From Trichopria drosophilae (taxonomy: Eukaryota > Arthropoda > Insecta > Hymenoptera > Diapriidae), in NCBI GenBank assembly GCA_030407085.1, contig CM059582.1, positions 11,079,501 to 11,143,500 on the forward strand: a stretch of DNA of 64,000 nucleotides, in the 5' to 3' direction. The notes under the pieces are model-generated. The model searched no databases. It was not told the origin of the DNA and was given only the letters and a program-made list of their open reading frames with translations. A program made the position numbers and the translations under genes. This document shows positions 1-12,975 of this stretch, in pieces (the stretch's first letter is position 1; the number at the start of each line of letters is the position of its first letter).

Positions 1-1887
1 ATGACCGAACGAAATGTAAAATGTCACTTCATTAAGATAAAACTGGATGCTCTATAAAGCTGGGTACTGACTGAGTACTAACCTGAACTCACATTTCGAA
101 CTCAGCATAAAGGAAAATAAAAATTGCATACACAATTTTTCAGAATAAGTTGAAAAAAAATAATAATCCTAAATACTCATAAAATGATAAAAATATAAAA
201 ATAGTGAATGTAATCCTGAAAATGGAAGGATAGTAACACACATAAGCTTTGTGTTTCTGGAAGCAATTATCCGCGGTTCGTAATAAAACTCCATCAATCC
301 AGTGGTCATCTATTTCGAATCATAAAATCTGAGTTCAAATTCGTAAGCAGCGACCCTGAAAACTCCAAGTGACATATTTTCATTCAAAAATCTTCTTAGT
401 GATTTTTGTAATTTGTGAAAATATAACGAGATAGGGATTCTATGATCTTCTCTGTAAACAATTATATATATATAAATCACAATGACCGATTCAATATGGC
501 GGATGAATTTTTAAACAGTGAATAGGTGTTTTTGAATCTTGCTGATTGGAGGTTTTAGGGGTCGTAGATGACGAATAAGAAGTCCGATTTTACAGTTTAA
601 AAATTGCGAATCCAATATCGTGGATGCATTTTTATAAAGTGATTGGATTCGATTTGATTTTTTCATTAAACGCATCACTTTTTCCAACATTCTTAATGGT
701 TTCTCTTCTGAAGTCAGAAAATCGTTTGCATATTTCAGAAGTATTGAACAGATATTAAAATAGTGAATTATCATGAGTGTAGATAAGATGGACATTCTTA
801 TCGTTTAAATTAAAAAGTAATATTAAAAAACATTAAAAAATTGTCATCTTTTTCTACCATTTTCTACTTCTCAAACAAATTTCTGTCTTCAGAAGAGACA
901 CAACTGAAAAAACTCAAGTAAAAATTATGGAAATAGAAATCTAATTCGTTCACTAAAAGCATTTTCAATATTACATTTTTAGTTTTATAGTAAGTTGAGA
1001 ACTTAATCACTTAAATTAACATCTTACTGATAATTTAAATTATCATTTTTCAATAATAATCCAATAAAACTTACTTCTTTATGTAACTCATTTTTTTTAT
1101 TTCATGTTTCATAAGTACCAAAATCATAAAATTTTAGAAAAAAAGATGTTTTTTTTTAAATTGTTAAAATTTTTTAACTTTACTGAAAAAAGAAATATAC
1201 AGAAAATATTTAGACACCTAATCCCATCGACAAAAACAAAAACAGATTTAGAGAATACTAAATTTCAAAGAATAGAATGTTTCTTTAGTAGCTTCACTAA
1301 TATAACTCGTCTTCATCCAACACGTCTTATACCGAGGGTTGTCAGTCATGAGGCCCTTGACTTCTCACGGTAAACAAATCTCTTTGATCAATCAGTGCCT
1401 AGGTTCGTTGTGTATGCCAAGTTTTATACTGATTTACAGGTGTGTGTAAACCTCGAAAACTATGCACGTACGATCATAAAATATGCACTTAGTACATTCA
1501 CATCGACAATGCAATTGGCGCACAAATCTTGAATGCACCAGCTGTTAAAAGTTGAAATATGAGCTAGAGTGAATGCATAATCTTTGCATGCATGCACTTC
1601 TAAATTGGTAAGATTATTCTATTCGATTATTGTTAAAGGTATGATAAAAAGCATTTTAAAAAATGTGTGCTCGTTAAGTCTTGGTGAATTTGTCAGAATT
1701 ACTAAATGTTATATATTTATGTTTATTGTAAATGTAGGTTTTCAAATAATAATTCTTTACACGTAATTTAATGTACATCCTTAAACTTAAGATGGAAAGC
1801 ATTCATTTTCGGTTTTATGACAAATTATGTGAGTAACACACTTAACCATATCACTAAAAATACTGCTGGGATATTTCACGTCATTCA
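1..1887. other. AT-rich noncoding DNA, left edge
   Basis: No convincing exon is seen on either strand; ORFs are under 100 codons, lack splice context and are lysine/phenylalanine/isoleucine-rich, as expected of AT-rich noncoding DNA. A degenerate copy of the ATGGCGGAT-type dispersed repeat lies at about 485-625 (AATATGGCGGATGAATTT, then AATATCGTGGATGCATTT about 120 bases on). Confidence 0.6.
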
Positions 1888-2312
1888 CCCAAAATTTTGG
1901 CTTTACTTACTGTCAAACGTTTGAGGGCTCAAAATGTGTGATCAAGAGCTTTCAAATAAGTTTTGGCCGTTTTTAAAATCCAATAAGGCGAATAAAATTT
2001 TTCGTCTGAAATCTACGTTTTCATGGAAGATTCAACCAAAACGGTAGTACAAATTTCTACCTTGAGAAATACACAGCCAAAAAGCATGTAAAATGAACTT
2101 TGGGCCTTTTTATTGCAAATGCTATTGCAATTACGAATATGTTTTTGGACCATTTGAACATTGTACTATCGGTTTCACTGAATGTTGTATGAAAACGTGA
2201 ATTTCAAGAGCCATATCCAATTTTCAAAAAAACCAAAACTTTTTTGAAAGCTCTTAACCAGACAAACATTTTGAGCACTCAAACGTCTCGATAGGGTAAT
2301 CATAATTTTGGG
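1888..2312. repeat. Long foldback element with ~190-bp arms
   Basis: The left arm starts CCCAAAATTTTGG and carries CGTTTGAGGGCTCAAAATG, AAGAGCTTTCAAATAAG, TACGTTTTCATGGAAGATTC and ACGGTAGTACAAA. The right arm, read on the other strand, carries the same blocks in the same order: CCCAAAATTATG, CGTTTGAGTGCTCAAAATG, AAGAGCTTTCAAAAAAG, CACGTTTTCATACAACATTC and CCGATAGTACAA. The arms are about 190 bases each around a short centre. This is the structure of a nonautonomous foldback/MITE. No coding capacity. The superfamily is not determined because a clear target-site duplication was not found. Confidence 0.75.
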
Positions 2313-5300
2313 CTGATGATCCAGTTGACTCGAAACGTCCCCATTGCACATTTATTTCGGTAAAATAGTTTTTTGAAATTATTATTTGATATTGTCGGAT
2401 ATATGATCAAGACGTTTTCATTTTATTCATTTCTAGATAGAATACCAATATACAATATTACTCACTTCCGTGCACTAAAAACTAGGCTGTAAAAATATAA
2501 ATAAATAATAAAATGTCCAAAATTTTGTTTCAATAAAAATCTTGTTTCGAAATTAGGACGTTAGAAAGTCCTAATTCTACTCTTACTTTTAATACAGTTT
2601 TAATATTTTTATAAGAATTCAGTCAATATTACAGAATTATTGTTATGCATGAAAGAATATTTACTCAAGCACAAAAAAATGTTCGTTTTTTAGCAAAATG
2701 ATGTCAATGGAAAATAGAGTGCCGGTGAAGAAAATATTTTATTTTTATAATACTTTTTACATTAAAAATCTATATTTTAATAAATAATTTATAAAATCTG
2801 TATTTTCAATTCATAGCACGAATTAAGTGGCAACAAATTCTTAATAATATCATTTTTTAAACTAATTCGGTTAAGTTAAAGTAATAATTTAATCATTATT
2901 TTTTTATAAAATGTATTTTAACGCTTATCGGAAAAAGTATACTACGTAAAATAAAAATAAAATGCCAGGAAGGTTCTTCAACTCGTCAGATATTGTCTTT
3001 ACGCAGGTGCAATGATCGATTACTATCAACTACGCGTTTATTTCTTGCTGTATCCTTAATTATATACATATTTAGATAGTTCGCTCAGTAAACAGTCAGG
3101 CTAATAATCATCATAATTATGGGAATTAATTATAACTTTTCGCGTAATTATTGTAGGTAGCAATTAGCATGAATGAGCGCGAGAAATACGAGAAATTTGT
3201 AGTTGCAATTTCGATAACAATATGCGCAACAAACTGCATAAAGTAAAATACTTTCCTGAGTTACTTTAATATTAATCGCAGAAAAGTTTGGAGTGAAAAG
3301 TAACGAGGTGCATTCATTCTTAATATTTATTATTCTTTAAACAAACATTGTTTCCTAACTTCAATTCGAAATACTAAGACTACGTCGTAGCAGGTTAGAG
3401 TGTGCCTTCCATGTAAAATACACACAATTTTTAAAAAATGGCAGCTCTAGGTCACTGTCAATCATCTGTCACTTTATTTGAATCTATAAACCCAAAAAAA
3501 TTCTTAAATCATGTTATATTTGCATTTATGATTTCGATTTAAAAACAAAATTGTTAAAGTATAAAAGAAACACCCCATTTTTCTTTTTTTTTATATCGGG
3601 ACATTCATGTGATTCGTTTGTTTTTTCTTTACGCTGATCTACCAACAGATGGCGTGTTTTTCGAAAGTCTAGGAAATTGCTACCTCGCAAAAGTTGTATA
3701 TCAATGTATAAAATATTTCAAAAGTGTTTTTAAAACTCTTTAGTATTGATGGACTAGCTTTTATCCAGTAATTCTGTAGAATTCCTTTGACATTTGTCAT
3801 GAATATATATTCTTTATTTTTCATAAACAAAACGTTACTAATCCTATAAAGATTTATTAAATTACTCTTATATCTTCAAAACAAACGTAAAAATCTTCAT
3901 TTTCAGATATTTTGGTGTAATTCAGTTTTAGAATATTTAACAAATATGTGGTTATGTAGAAGGTTACTAGTTGATATTTATTTCTTACGTAAGGCATTGA
4001 ATGGAACTTAACCTTCCACATCGATTTTTTTAATTCTTAACCTGATTCTCCTTGCTAAAAATAATGCATCTGCGGCGGTATGGTATGCATTTCTAATAAA
4101 AGCACATTTATTCTTATGCAGTGGAATTATGTCAAATACGTTAGTGAAGTCGTGAGAATATTGATCAAGTAAGAACAGTTTACTCGTGTGAATCGATGAT
4201 AGGAATGAGCTCGATTGAGTTGTTCTGGTCGATTTAAATTTTAATAATAGTCATTAAGTCAAATTAATCTACTAATTTATAGGTTAGGATATGATTGCAA
4301 TTTCTAAATAGGATAATGGGATATTGGGAAAAGGAGAGTGAATGTGGAAAATATAATTCAGTTCCTTTCGAGACTATTCATGAATGGTTGAATAGCGGGA
4401 TAAAGGGTTCGAATATTGACATTTCTTATGAATACGTTTTTATCCATCTGTAAGGTTGAAACGGCCATATATTGTCGATTTATAAATTTTTGTGGGTGTA
4501 GTTGTTCTTCGAACTTCATTTTTCGGTATAAAAGAGATTTTTTCAAAAACACCAAATTCTTTGGGGTTCAGAATTTTTGTAAACATTTTGATTCTTGAAG
4601 TAACAGGTAGAAATTTGAAATGATTAGCTAGATTTCAAGATTAGTTGTAGTCTGTTTAGTTATTAGTTGTTGTACGTATTTATCTGTGAGATAAATTTAA
4701 AAAATCGTTTTTTTTTCTTTTTAGGATTTTATTTATTTCTATTCTTTATATTCTTGTAGTCAACTAACTTATAGATACAATGGTATCTTTATAATGATGA
4801 TTTCGTTCTCCGGTGTCGAGACCTAGAACGAGACCGAGACTGTTATCTTCAAGGTCTCGAGGATACCGAGACGTCCAGCATGGAATCCAAAATTATGGAC
4901 ATACTTTTGAACTTTATTTTGTCGTGCTGCTACTTTTATCTTATGTAAAAGGTAGAAAGCAAATATTTTTATATAATGAATGACAAATCTTGAAAAATAT
5001 ATTCCGTTCTTAATTAGGAAACAAACTTTATACGTTTTAATATTCGATATTTGATGTTCTGATATGAATCGTAGTTAACGAAAATGGATTAAACGAGATT
5101 AAAACACCAAAAAAGGAATTAAACCCGTTAGCGGAACGTTTTGATTGACTGATATAATCCAGTTACGTAATTTCTCAATCGCTTTTAATTCCATTTTTGA
5201 CGATTTTTATTTTCTTTTATTTCATATTCGTTTACTAGGCTATGAACTCCAAAATTGAGACTCAAAAGGATATTTAAAAACAGAAAAGATTTCTAAGTAT

Positions 5301-6575
5301 TAGATTTATTTTGCATTATCCAAAAATTGATCTAGATATGACATTATTCGCACATCATTATTCGACATCAGTATTCGACATTATATGATGTCATCCTTTG
5401 AAAGTAACTTCAAGTTGCAATATCTCAAAATGCCGTTATTTCTTTATCACTTAAATGCTAATTCCTGCATATTTTAGTTTGAGATAAACAAAGATTTATA
5501 TTGTAACACAAACTGGTTTGTGAAGAACATCACATATATGCCACAAAAGCGGATTCAAAATCTTTTAATTTTCATCGAATGTGAAGTCGCTATGTATATT
5601 ATTTGTTATTTCAGTGTGCAACTTTCGGTTTTTACTTGTCCATCATCGTAAAAATAGACAATGTCTGTCACAATCATAAGGTGTATAATTTTTATTTCAA
5701 TTTCAGGAAGAGTTGCATAAACATGACTTCAACCTTGACAATTTTTTTTAAATGGTTGGCGAAATCAACACGAATGAATATATCTTGATAAAATTCCAAT
5801 CATATACGGAAAATTATTAGGTTTTGTTTATAATTCTTTACATAACTATTATTCATTGATATGTATCTTAAGAGAAGATTACTAAAGTTACTGGTCATGT
5901 TTACTGCGATGAATGAGTATATGTAAATTGCATGAAATGTAAAATAAATTAGTTTATTAAAGGAATTAATTAAAATATAATCGAAACAGGAGAACCTTTC
6001 AAAAAATATTGATAATAAATTATACAAAACCTATTCCAATATTGTCCAATAAAAGTGAATAAGAATTAAAAAATATCTTACGAAAATATAAATTGTCCTT
6101 TTTCTTATCCATTTCTAATATATCTTTCAAAAATATTGAATGAGAAATGTACAATAAATGGCTGTATTTTCTATCAAGGTTAGGTTAGAAACATGCGACT
6201 GAAGGTTTTGTAAACGTGATGTTAAAGTCTTGAAAATGATGGGTGATTATCAGACAGACTTTGGATACTTCGCAAATAAAATACCGTCTGTTTAAACACA
6301 AATTTAAAAACTCACATAGGGGCAAAACATTATTGAAGACTTCTCCAGAGCGAAGCCCCACTAGAATTCTACATGATGCACTGATGGTTTTTTTTTTGTT
6401 TTCGTATTACCTTTTTAACGGTCGATATCGCTCTTTATAACGTTTGATTTATTCGATACTTAGATTTGCGAGATCTTCAGATCATCTTAAGAGATGATGA
6501 ATTTGGTTATCTCTTATTTTATTTGGGGTCTAATTTTAATTTTATGGTAAAATTAATTATGAATCCCATAGTGAA
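2313..6575. other. AT-rich noncoding DNA without recognised features
   Basis: No exon, RNA gene or strong repeat is recognised. A short patch at about 4800-4875 repeats the word GAGACC/GGTCTCG (for example GTCGAGACCTAGAACGAGACC) and is locally GC-richer. A small cluster at 5340-5395 repeats ATTCGACAT. Nothing else stands out. Confidence 0.5.
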
Positions 6576-7165
6576 ATTTGGCTACAAGGTCATCTTCAAG
6601 GTCAAACCTAGAAAAATCATATTATATTGTGGTTTTCTATACATTTGTCTTGCTGCCTATACCTCAATTTTCTTAACCTAAGAAGGTGCTTGCTATTGCA
6701 ATTACAACAATGTATGTCGCCGAACTCTACATCAAGTCTATTGTCCTCAAGGTCATCCCAGTTCTATTATGTTATTGTAATGTTACGGCATAACGGATAA
6801 AAGTTTTATGTAAAAAATGTCATAATCTACATTTATTGTTGGAAACATTTTTCATAAGATTAATCATTTTCAATATAAATGCAAAGAAGCACAAAATATC
6901 ACGATTTTTATACTTTTGACCTTGAAGATGACCTTGTATCCAATTTTGACTATAATGTTCGTAATCAGCACATCAGAATATGTCGATGAACGTACGTTAA
7001 AAAAATTTGAAGTATGGGCTTCAAGATAAATACAATAAACCACAAAATAACACGATTTTTCTAGTTTTAACCTTCGAACTTACCTTGTCGCCAATTTTCA
7101 CTAAATATTCGTAATTGGAGCATCAAAGTACATCGGAAATGTCTGGCTTTTGGGAAGTTCACCCA
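6576..7165. repeat. Dispersed repeat in inverted and tandem copies
   Basis: The block ACAAGGTCATCTTCAAGGTC at about 6583 recurs inverted at about 6918 as GACCTTGAAGATGACCTTG, and again, diverged, at about 7070 as AACCTTCGAACTTACCTTG. The last two sit in longer tandem copies about 145 bases apart. Both contain CACAAAATA(T/A)CACGATTTTT, then CCAATTTT(G/C)ACTA, then TTCGTAAT(C/T)(A/G)G(C/A)(A/G)CATCA. The whole is a noncoding repeat cluster. Confidence 0.6.
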
Positions 7166-7769
7166 ACATTTCGTTCAATGCCAAAAAATAGTCTTGAAAT
7201 ATTGATAAAATTTGTGTCGTCAATAATTGTGTCTAATAGTTTTAATAGCACAAAAGCTAACAGCAGTAAACGATAAATAGTAATTATGCAAGATGGTGCA
7301 CTGTCAATTGTTTAATATGGACACATTTTAGTTAATAAAGTTTTGTAATTTTGGGGACTGCAATGTGGACATTCTGGCGAATCAAAAAGTTTCAAATGTT
7401 ACAAACCGCATAAAACTATTTGAATGTCTTTGGTGTTTTTTATAGAATTGGTCATGAACTTCGTGATTCGACATGTTACATTTTGAAAATCTGATGTCAG
7501 ATTATGATACCGGGACCTTAAATAAAAACCTTAAAAACACCTGTATAAAGAAGTTTCAAATAATATTTTTCAAGAACAATTTTCAGTATTTTTCAACATT
7601 TTCCACCGTATTCTATTATCTATTTTGAATTTTTCATATGTACTATAAGTTTCAGATGCAACATTACGTACCCAAAAATCGTGTAAATTTTGTTTCACAA
7701 AGTAAAAACGAATCGTAACTCTATTTTTTGTGTATTATTGGTATTGCATAAAAAATATGAGCATGCCAA

Positions 7770-8040
7770 AAATTAAGGGCCAATTCGCCTCCAGGGCAGA
7801 AAGGGCCTAACGATTAAAAAATAGGATATTATGCAACACGGGCGCAAATATCGATCCCCGACGAGTGTGAAGTTTGTGGCCCGAGTGACGCGAGGACGAC
7901 AATCACACTCGTTGGAGATTGACATTTCGCTCTTGTTCCATTTGATATTTTTTAATAAGACGTGCACGGAACTCGATTTTACGCATCTAAAAATTTTGCC
8001 CTAGTGCGAAAAATCGAGTTTCTCGCCCGGATTGTTAAAA
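7770..8040. repeat. Degraded GC-rich palindromic element
   Basis: A GC-rich patch in AT-rich surroundings. A stem is formed by ACGAGTGTGA (about 7861) and TCACACTCGT (about 7905), with a loop including GTGGCCCGAGTGACGCGAGG. It is preceded by CGCCTCCAGGGCAGAAAGGG and followed by two copies of AATCGAGTT/AACTCGATTT. This looks like the terminal part of a decayed transposable element. A 64-codon minus-strand ORF here is probably a shadow of this composition. Confidence 0.4.
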
Positions 8041-11000
8041 AAATACTACAATTCCAAACATTAAACACAAAGCAAAGATCTGTATAATCATGACGTACGA
8101 TGGACAAAGATAATTGCATAAATGCCTACTTTCCGCCCTAGTTGGGTAAAGGGTTCATAATTATGCATTGGTCTGAAAATTGTATCGCTGAGACTAGAAT
8201 TGCCCAATGATAAAGCATACCCAACATATTTTGAGCAATTCAAATCGTGAAAAATTTATAAAAACAAATGCCACCGGATTTCGATAGTTCCAATCGGTCT
8301 TTTGATGCACAATTCCAATGCACAATAGAGACGTCCGTTTCATTTGCATCACGCGGTTTTCTGTCGCCGATAAGGGCATATGCGTAAGAGCAAAGTTTTC
8401 GTTATTACGCAGTCGGCCATTACTGATCACACCCGTAACGGGGAAAAGATAAGCATTCGATATCAGGTGCAGCAACGATAAACCACATTCCAAACTCCAG
8501 TTCTCGCGGTCGGCGCCTCGGTGTCATGTCAACTTTTTTTTTTTTAAAAGGCAGGTTACATATAAGAGTCGGCCACGCGTACAAAACGCATCCGTAAACT
8601 TTGATTTCGCGTTATCTTCAGTTCTTCCAGTGAAATCCCACTCCATAAAGATCGAAAGTAAAATTGGATTCTAATAAAAGTGTTCGGTTCATTGCTTAGG
8701 GGGAATTTTTGGAAAATGCCAGTATGAGTTTTAATTGAATAGGAAAAGTGAAATGGCTCTTGAAATAGTAAAAAGCGTACTTTTCATCACTTCTCTTCTC
8801 CAGCACGTGAAGTAAATCTTTCCTCCCGACGGCATGAGTAACTGGGAAAGTCACGTAAGATGCGAAATGACATGCGCATTAAAACTTTTAGGGTTGTCAT
8901 CATGGGCGTGCATAAAAATTCACTTTACACACGCAATTATAAACAAAATATTTCGAACCATTGATATAGTTACATTAAGAGTGAATTTTTAAATGAAAAT
9001 TTGGCTCAGTTAACTGCGGATTCTATAACAATAACCATTGTTTTCTTTTGAACATAATAAAATAATAGATTGACTAACCTGATAATAAATACAGTAACTA
9101 AAATAACTACTACAATTAAAACTTTAAAACATTTTCAAAAATAATAATTAAAAATAAATAAATAAAAATAATTAAAAAAAACTGCCTCAATTTCCTTTTC
9201 CAAATGTGTTACATTTATAACGTAACAAACAAAACAGTTTTTAGAAAATTGATTTTTTTTAATTATGTTCTTCTTGCTTAGGCATCAATAGAAGAAAGAT
9301 TGAGAAAGATCTTATCTAAAAGAATCACTATTCTAGATAAGACCGTTTAAAAATGATGAATTTTATGATGTTTTCGAAGTGATTGTACGATCATTCGGTA
9401 TTATTATTTTATGAACTTTTTGGATTTCTGCTGTATAAATTCATTTTAGTACTTTTAAGTCAGTATTAGAATAACTGGTTGATATTTTTGTTGATATTCT
9501 GTTGAAAGGCAGATTCATACATTTGATATTTAAGACCATATTTAATATTGAGTTTTCTGACATTGTTTGATAAAGTATATTACATTTTTAAAAATATATG
9601 CTGTATACTAATGGTGTTGTTATCAAATCATTCAATATATTTTATAAATATAGCAGTGTCCTCATTTATTTTTTCATTTCGAATAAAGCTATGATGTTTG
9701 ACTAAATCAAATTTAATCGAATTTATACTATGAGGCACAATATTAAAATACCCCATTATTGCTCCATATTAATTGGTAAATATTTGCATGATTATTATTA
9801 ATTTTAATACACAACTAAAAGATCTTAATGGGTTATTCCTACTTGTATTGCAAAAAATAGGTAATTTTCTTGATTTTTTTAAAAGAAAACTAGCTTGTAC
9901 CTACACCTAACCAAATACCTAAACAAATTGTATTATTATTTTGACGTTTTGGAATAACCAACATTGTGACGAACTGGAACATTTGAAACAAAAAATGTTG
10001 ATTGATTTAATTAAATATGAGAACAGTTTAGTATATACTAGTATTTAATCGAAGAATTGAAAAAAATTAATGATACGATTTTCATTAAACAAAAGTCTTT
10101 TTTGGATATAAAACGGCCATTTCTTATAAAAAATCGTAATTATCATTTCTTATCATCATGACATGCTTATGTATTGAATAAAAGTTTCAAATCAAGTTTC
10201 AAAAAGATGGGTTTATTAGTTTTCGAGTAATTTTTACTCAAGATTTCATCATTCAGTTCTTAGTATTTTAACAAAATATCATTAAAATAGAAAAAAAAAG
10301 TTTTAATAACAGATTGGAACCATATTTATTTTCACGCTGATTGAACACTTCATTTAGAAAAATCCCACTTTGGATTGGTAATCAGAAACTAAAAAACAAC
10401 AAGTAAAGTACAAAAAAAGTGGCTGCATTTTCACTCCAAATAATTTAGACTGTGTACACCATGCACAAAGTTGAAACTGAAATCGACATATTTACCTTTC
10501 TTTAGTGTTGATTGATTTTTTTGCATGCAGTGCATTTTTGTTGAATTGTTGACAGATTAAAATATAAAATTCGGAATTGCCATACTTTTTTTAACGTTTC
10601 TCTTACAGTAATTCTAATATTTCTTTGGAGTTACACATTCCACATATAAGAAACTTTTTTTTCGGGTCTGTAACTAATAGTTTGGAATTAACTATGTTCA
10701 CTTAACATCGTTGATTTTTAAACAAAAATTTGGCAGTTAATGCAACATACTAAATTACATATTAATCATAGACTAAATTGTACCCAGATTTTAAACAAAC
10801 AAAAAACGCATTTCGCACATAAGGGAAACTATAATTGCCAATGTCACGTAAATAATGATTTCGAAATAAAAACAAAAAACAAGAAGGCTATTATGGTCTC
10901 ATTTTAAGCAACTCAGGATCGAAAAATGTCCTTTAGATCAGTATTTATGAAAAACTAGTAAAATCAATGAATTAGTAGCTTTGTATTATTTACTAGCAAA

Positions 11001-11740
11001 CTAATGGCACTTTTCCCTAAGTATATGTAGTTTATCATTAATTTAGAGTAGTATCAGTTTTAGAGAGCATCAACATTAAATTGAATAATTTAGTAACAGT
11101 GTAATAACGTATTTTATAAATATTGAGTTATTTTACTCTATTACAAATTCTGTCATTTAATAATTTTCAACACCGTTCTAAATTTCGACGATCGATATTA
11201 TTCTAATCGGTGTTTGGAGATTTGCATCTGTAATAAGTTAAAAACGAAGTAGCATTCCTTCAACTAGACATTTTTTTACTATTTTTTAATATCGTGCCAT
11301 GTGGATTGCAATATGTTTCTTTCTAAGTATTCCAAAGTAAATAAATTTATTTGAAAACACAATTTGCAGTTTTGACAAATACTCCGCAATTGGTTGTCGA
11401 TGAATAGTCCCCAAATTTTTCAAACTAGAAGCTACTATTTCACGAATGCACATTCCACTTTTCCAATTTTGTCATTTGAAACTTATGTCATCAAAAAGAA
11501 ATACAATAATCTAGTCAACAGAATATTGCTTTGTGAAATCATCTTAAATGCGAATGTATTTTTCTATTGTATTTAGTGCGCTGTATCCAAATTTTTCCAT
11601 CACTCTCCATTTACCTATATCCGTCATATCAGTGAAAAAATAATTTTATTATTACGCTAAAAATAATAACAATTAGGACGTGTTGTTTAGTACAATTGTT
11701 CATGAAACGAATTTTTATCTTTTTTCTACCATTTCGATTC
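8041..11740. other. AT-rich noncoding DNA with a promoter-like patch
   Basis: Mostly featureless AT-rich sequence. The stretch 8320-8640 is GC-richer and holds TATAAG at 8561 and an initiator-like TCAGTT at 8618-8623. They lie about 59 bases apart, too far for a canonical TATA/Inr pair, and no coding exon follows, so no promoter is called. From about 9000 to 11740 nothing is recognised. Confidence 0.4.
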
Positions 11741-11984
11741 TGCTATTTTGGATTAACCACTTTCTAAATGTCAACAAATTGGAATGAGAATTCTGATGTA
11801 TTTTGAAAATACAAATATTGCTGAATATCCCGAAAATGGAGAGGAGTGGGCAATTTTTACAAACGAATATGGATTCAGTGCACAGTAATCCAATAGAAAT
11901 GTATATTTTTTGTTGTTAACCAGTGTAATTTTGCAATCTTTATATTTAACCCTTTGAAGCATACATTTTTCTTAATATTTAAAG

Positions 11985-12350
11985 AAGTGGCAATTTGGTA
12001 CATGGAGAATTTCGGATAAAATTTTGTGTCACTGATTGAAAATCTGACGTCGGATTTTGAAAATTCAAAATGGCGGATCCAACATAGCAGACCAAATTCG
12101 TAAAAAGTTCCTCCATCGAGATGAATCATACATACTCGGAGATTTTCCAATCGCTGTTTATGATTATTACCTCACATTTTTAAAATTCAAAAAGGCGGAT
12201 GGAAAATATTGCAATATTGTATCCATCATTTTTAATTTTTAAGAATCGCCTCTAGTTTCGTAATCTACTATAACAAAACCACAAGATACTCAGTTTCATA
12301 AAAAGTTATAATTATTTTTGTTCGCCATGTTTAATCCGACATTTTTAATG
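11985..12350. repeat. Copies of the GGCGGAT dispersed repeat
   Basis: Two neighbouring copies of a recurring word set: AATTCAAAATGGCGGATCC at about 12062 and AATTCAAAAAGGCGGATGG at about 12184, about 122 bases apart. TCTGACGTCGGATTTTGAAA lies just before the first. The same family occurs at about 490, 19030, 29330, 46915, 47335, 54560 and 56110-56960. Confidence 0.55.
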
Positions 12351-12419
12351 TTTAAAAACTGTCCCAGGATTCCAATGGTCAACAAAATCTGTGAGTCATT
12401 TCTGAAATAATTTTGTACG

Positions 12420-12975
12420 TAGAAACCGAATCTGGAATTAGAATCAGCTCTTCACGTCAGGATTTTAAGATATTTCAGGTCATGTATTCGAAAATTTTGC
12501 TGCTGAAAAATTTTGGTGGTGTTTTTATTTGCAGCATTTAGTACTTCTCTCCCCCTTCAAAATGAGGCATTAGTCGACTATCTAAGATATTCTTGTCACA
12601 ATGTTACGACAATATCAAATTTACATGGCATTTATCCCCATTACCTTTGACATTCGCGTTAACCTCCATTTTGAATCGGTCATCTTAGAATTATCAAGTA
12701 GACACGTTGGGATAAATGTCATAATTTAAAGTGGCTGTAACTTTGGGAGGAAAAATCTTAGGTAATCGACTAGTAGCTCATTTTGAAGGGAGGGAGTAGT
12801 ACTAAATGGTGCAAATACTGAAAAAAACCACCACAATTTGTGGTACACATACATAACCTTGAAAGTAGCAAAAAACTTCTTTCAAGTACATCAACCTCAA
12901 ATATCTCAAAATCAAGAAGTGATGGACAGATTCTGACTTTGAATTCAGATTCTATTCGAAATAGTGAATTTTTCA
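12420..12975. repeat. Long foldback element of about 550 bp
   Basis: The outer left arm includes ATTTGCAGCATTTAGTACTT, then CCCTTCAAAATGAGGC and TAGTCGACTA. On the opposite strand the right arm reads ATTTGCACCATTTAGTACTA, then CCCTTCAAAATGAGC and TAGTCGATTA. The match continues outward (GATTTTAAGATATTTCAGGT against GATTTTGAGATATTTGAGGT) and inward to the centre (GGCATTTATCCCCA against GACATTTATCCCAA). Nearly the whole element is palindromic. Noncoding; the overlapping 78-codon minus-strand ORF is a by-product. Confidence 0.75.

Noticed and set aside
8555..8640. TATAAG plus TCAGTT, promoter-like
   Set aside because: The two motifs are about 59 bases apart, outside TATA/Inr spacing, and no coding exon follows.
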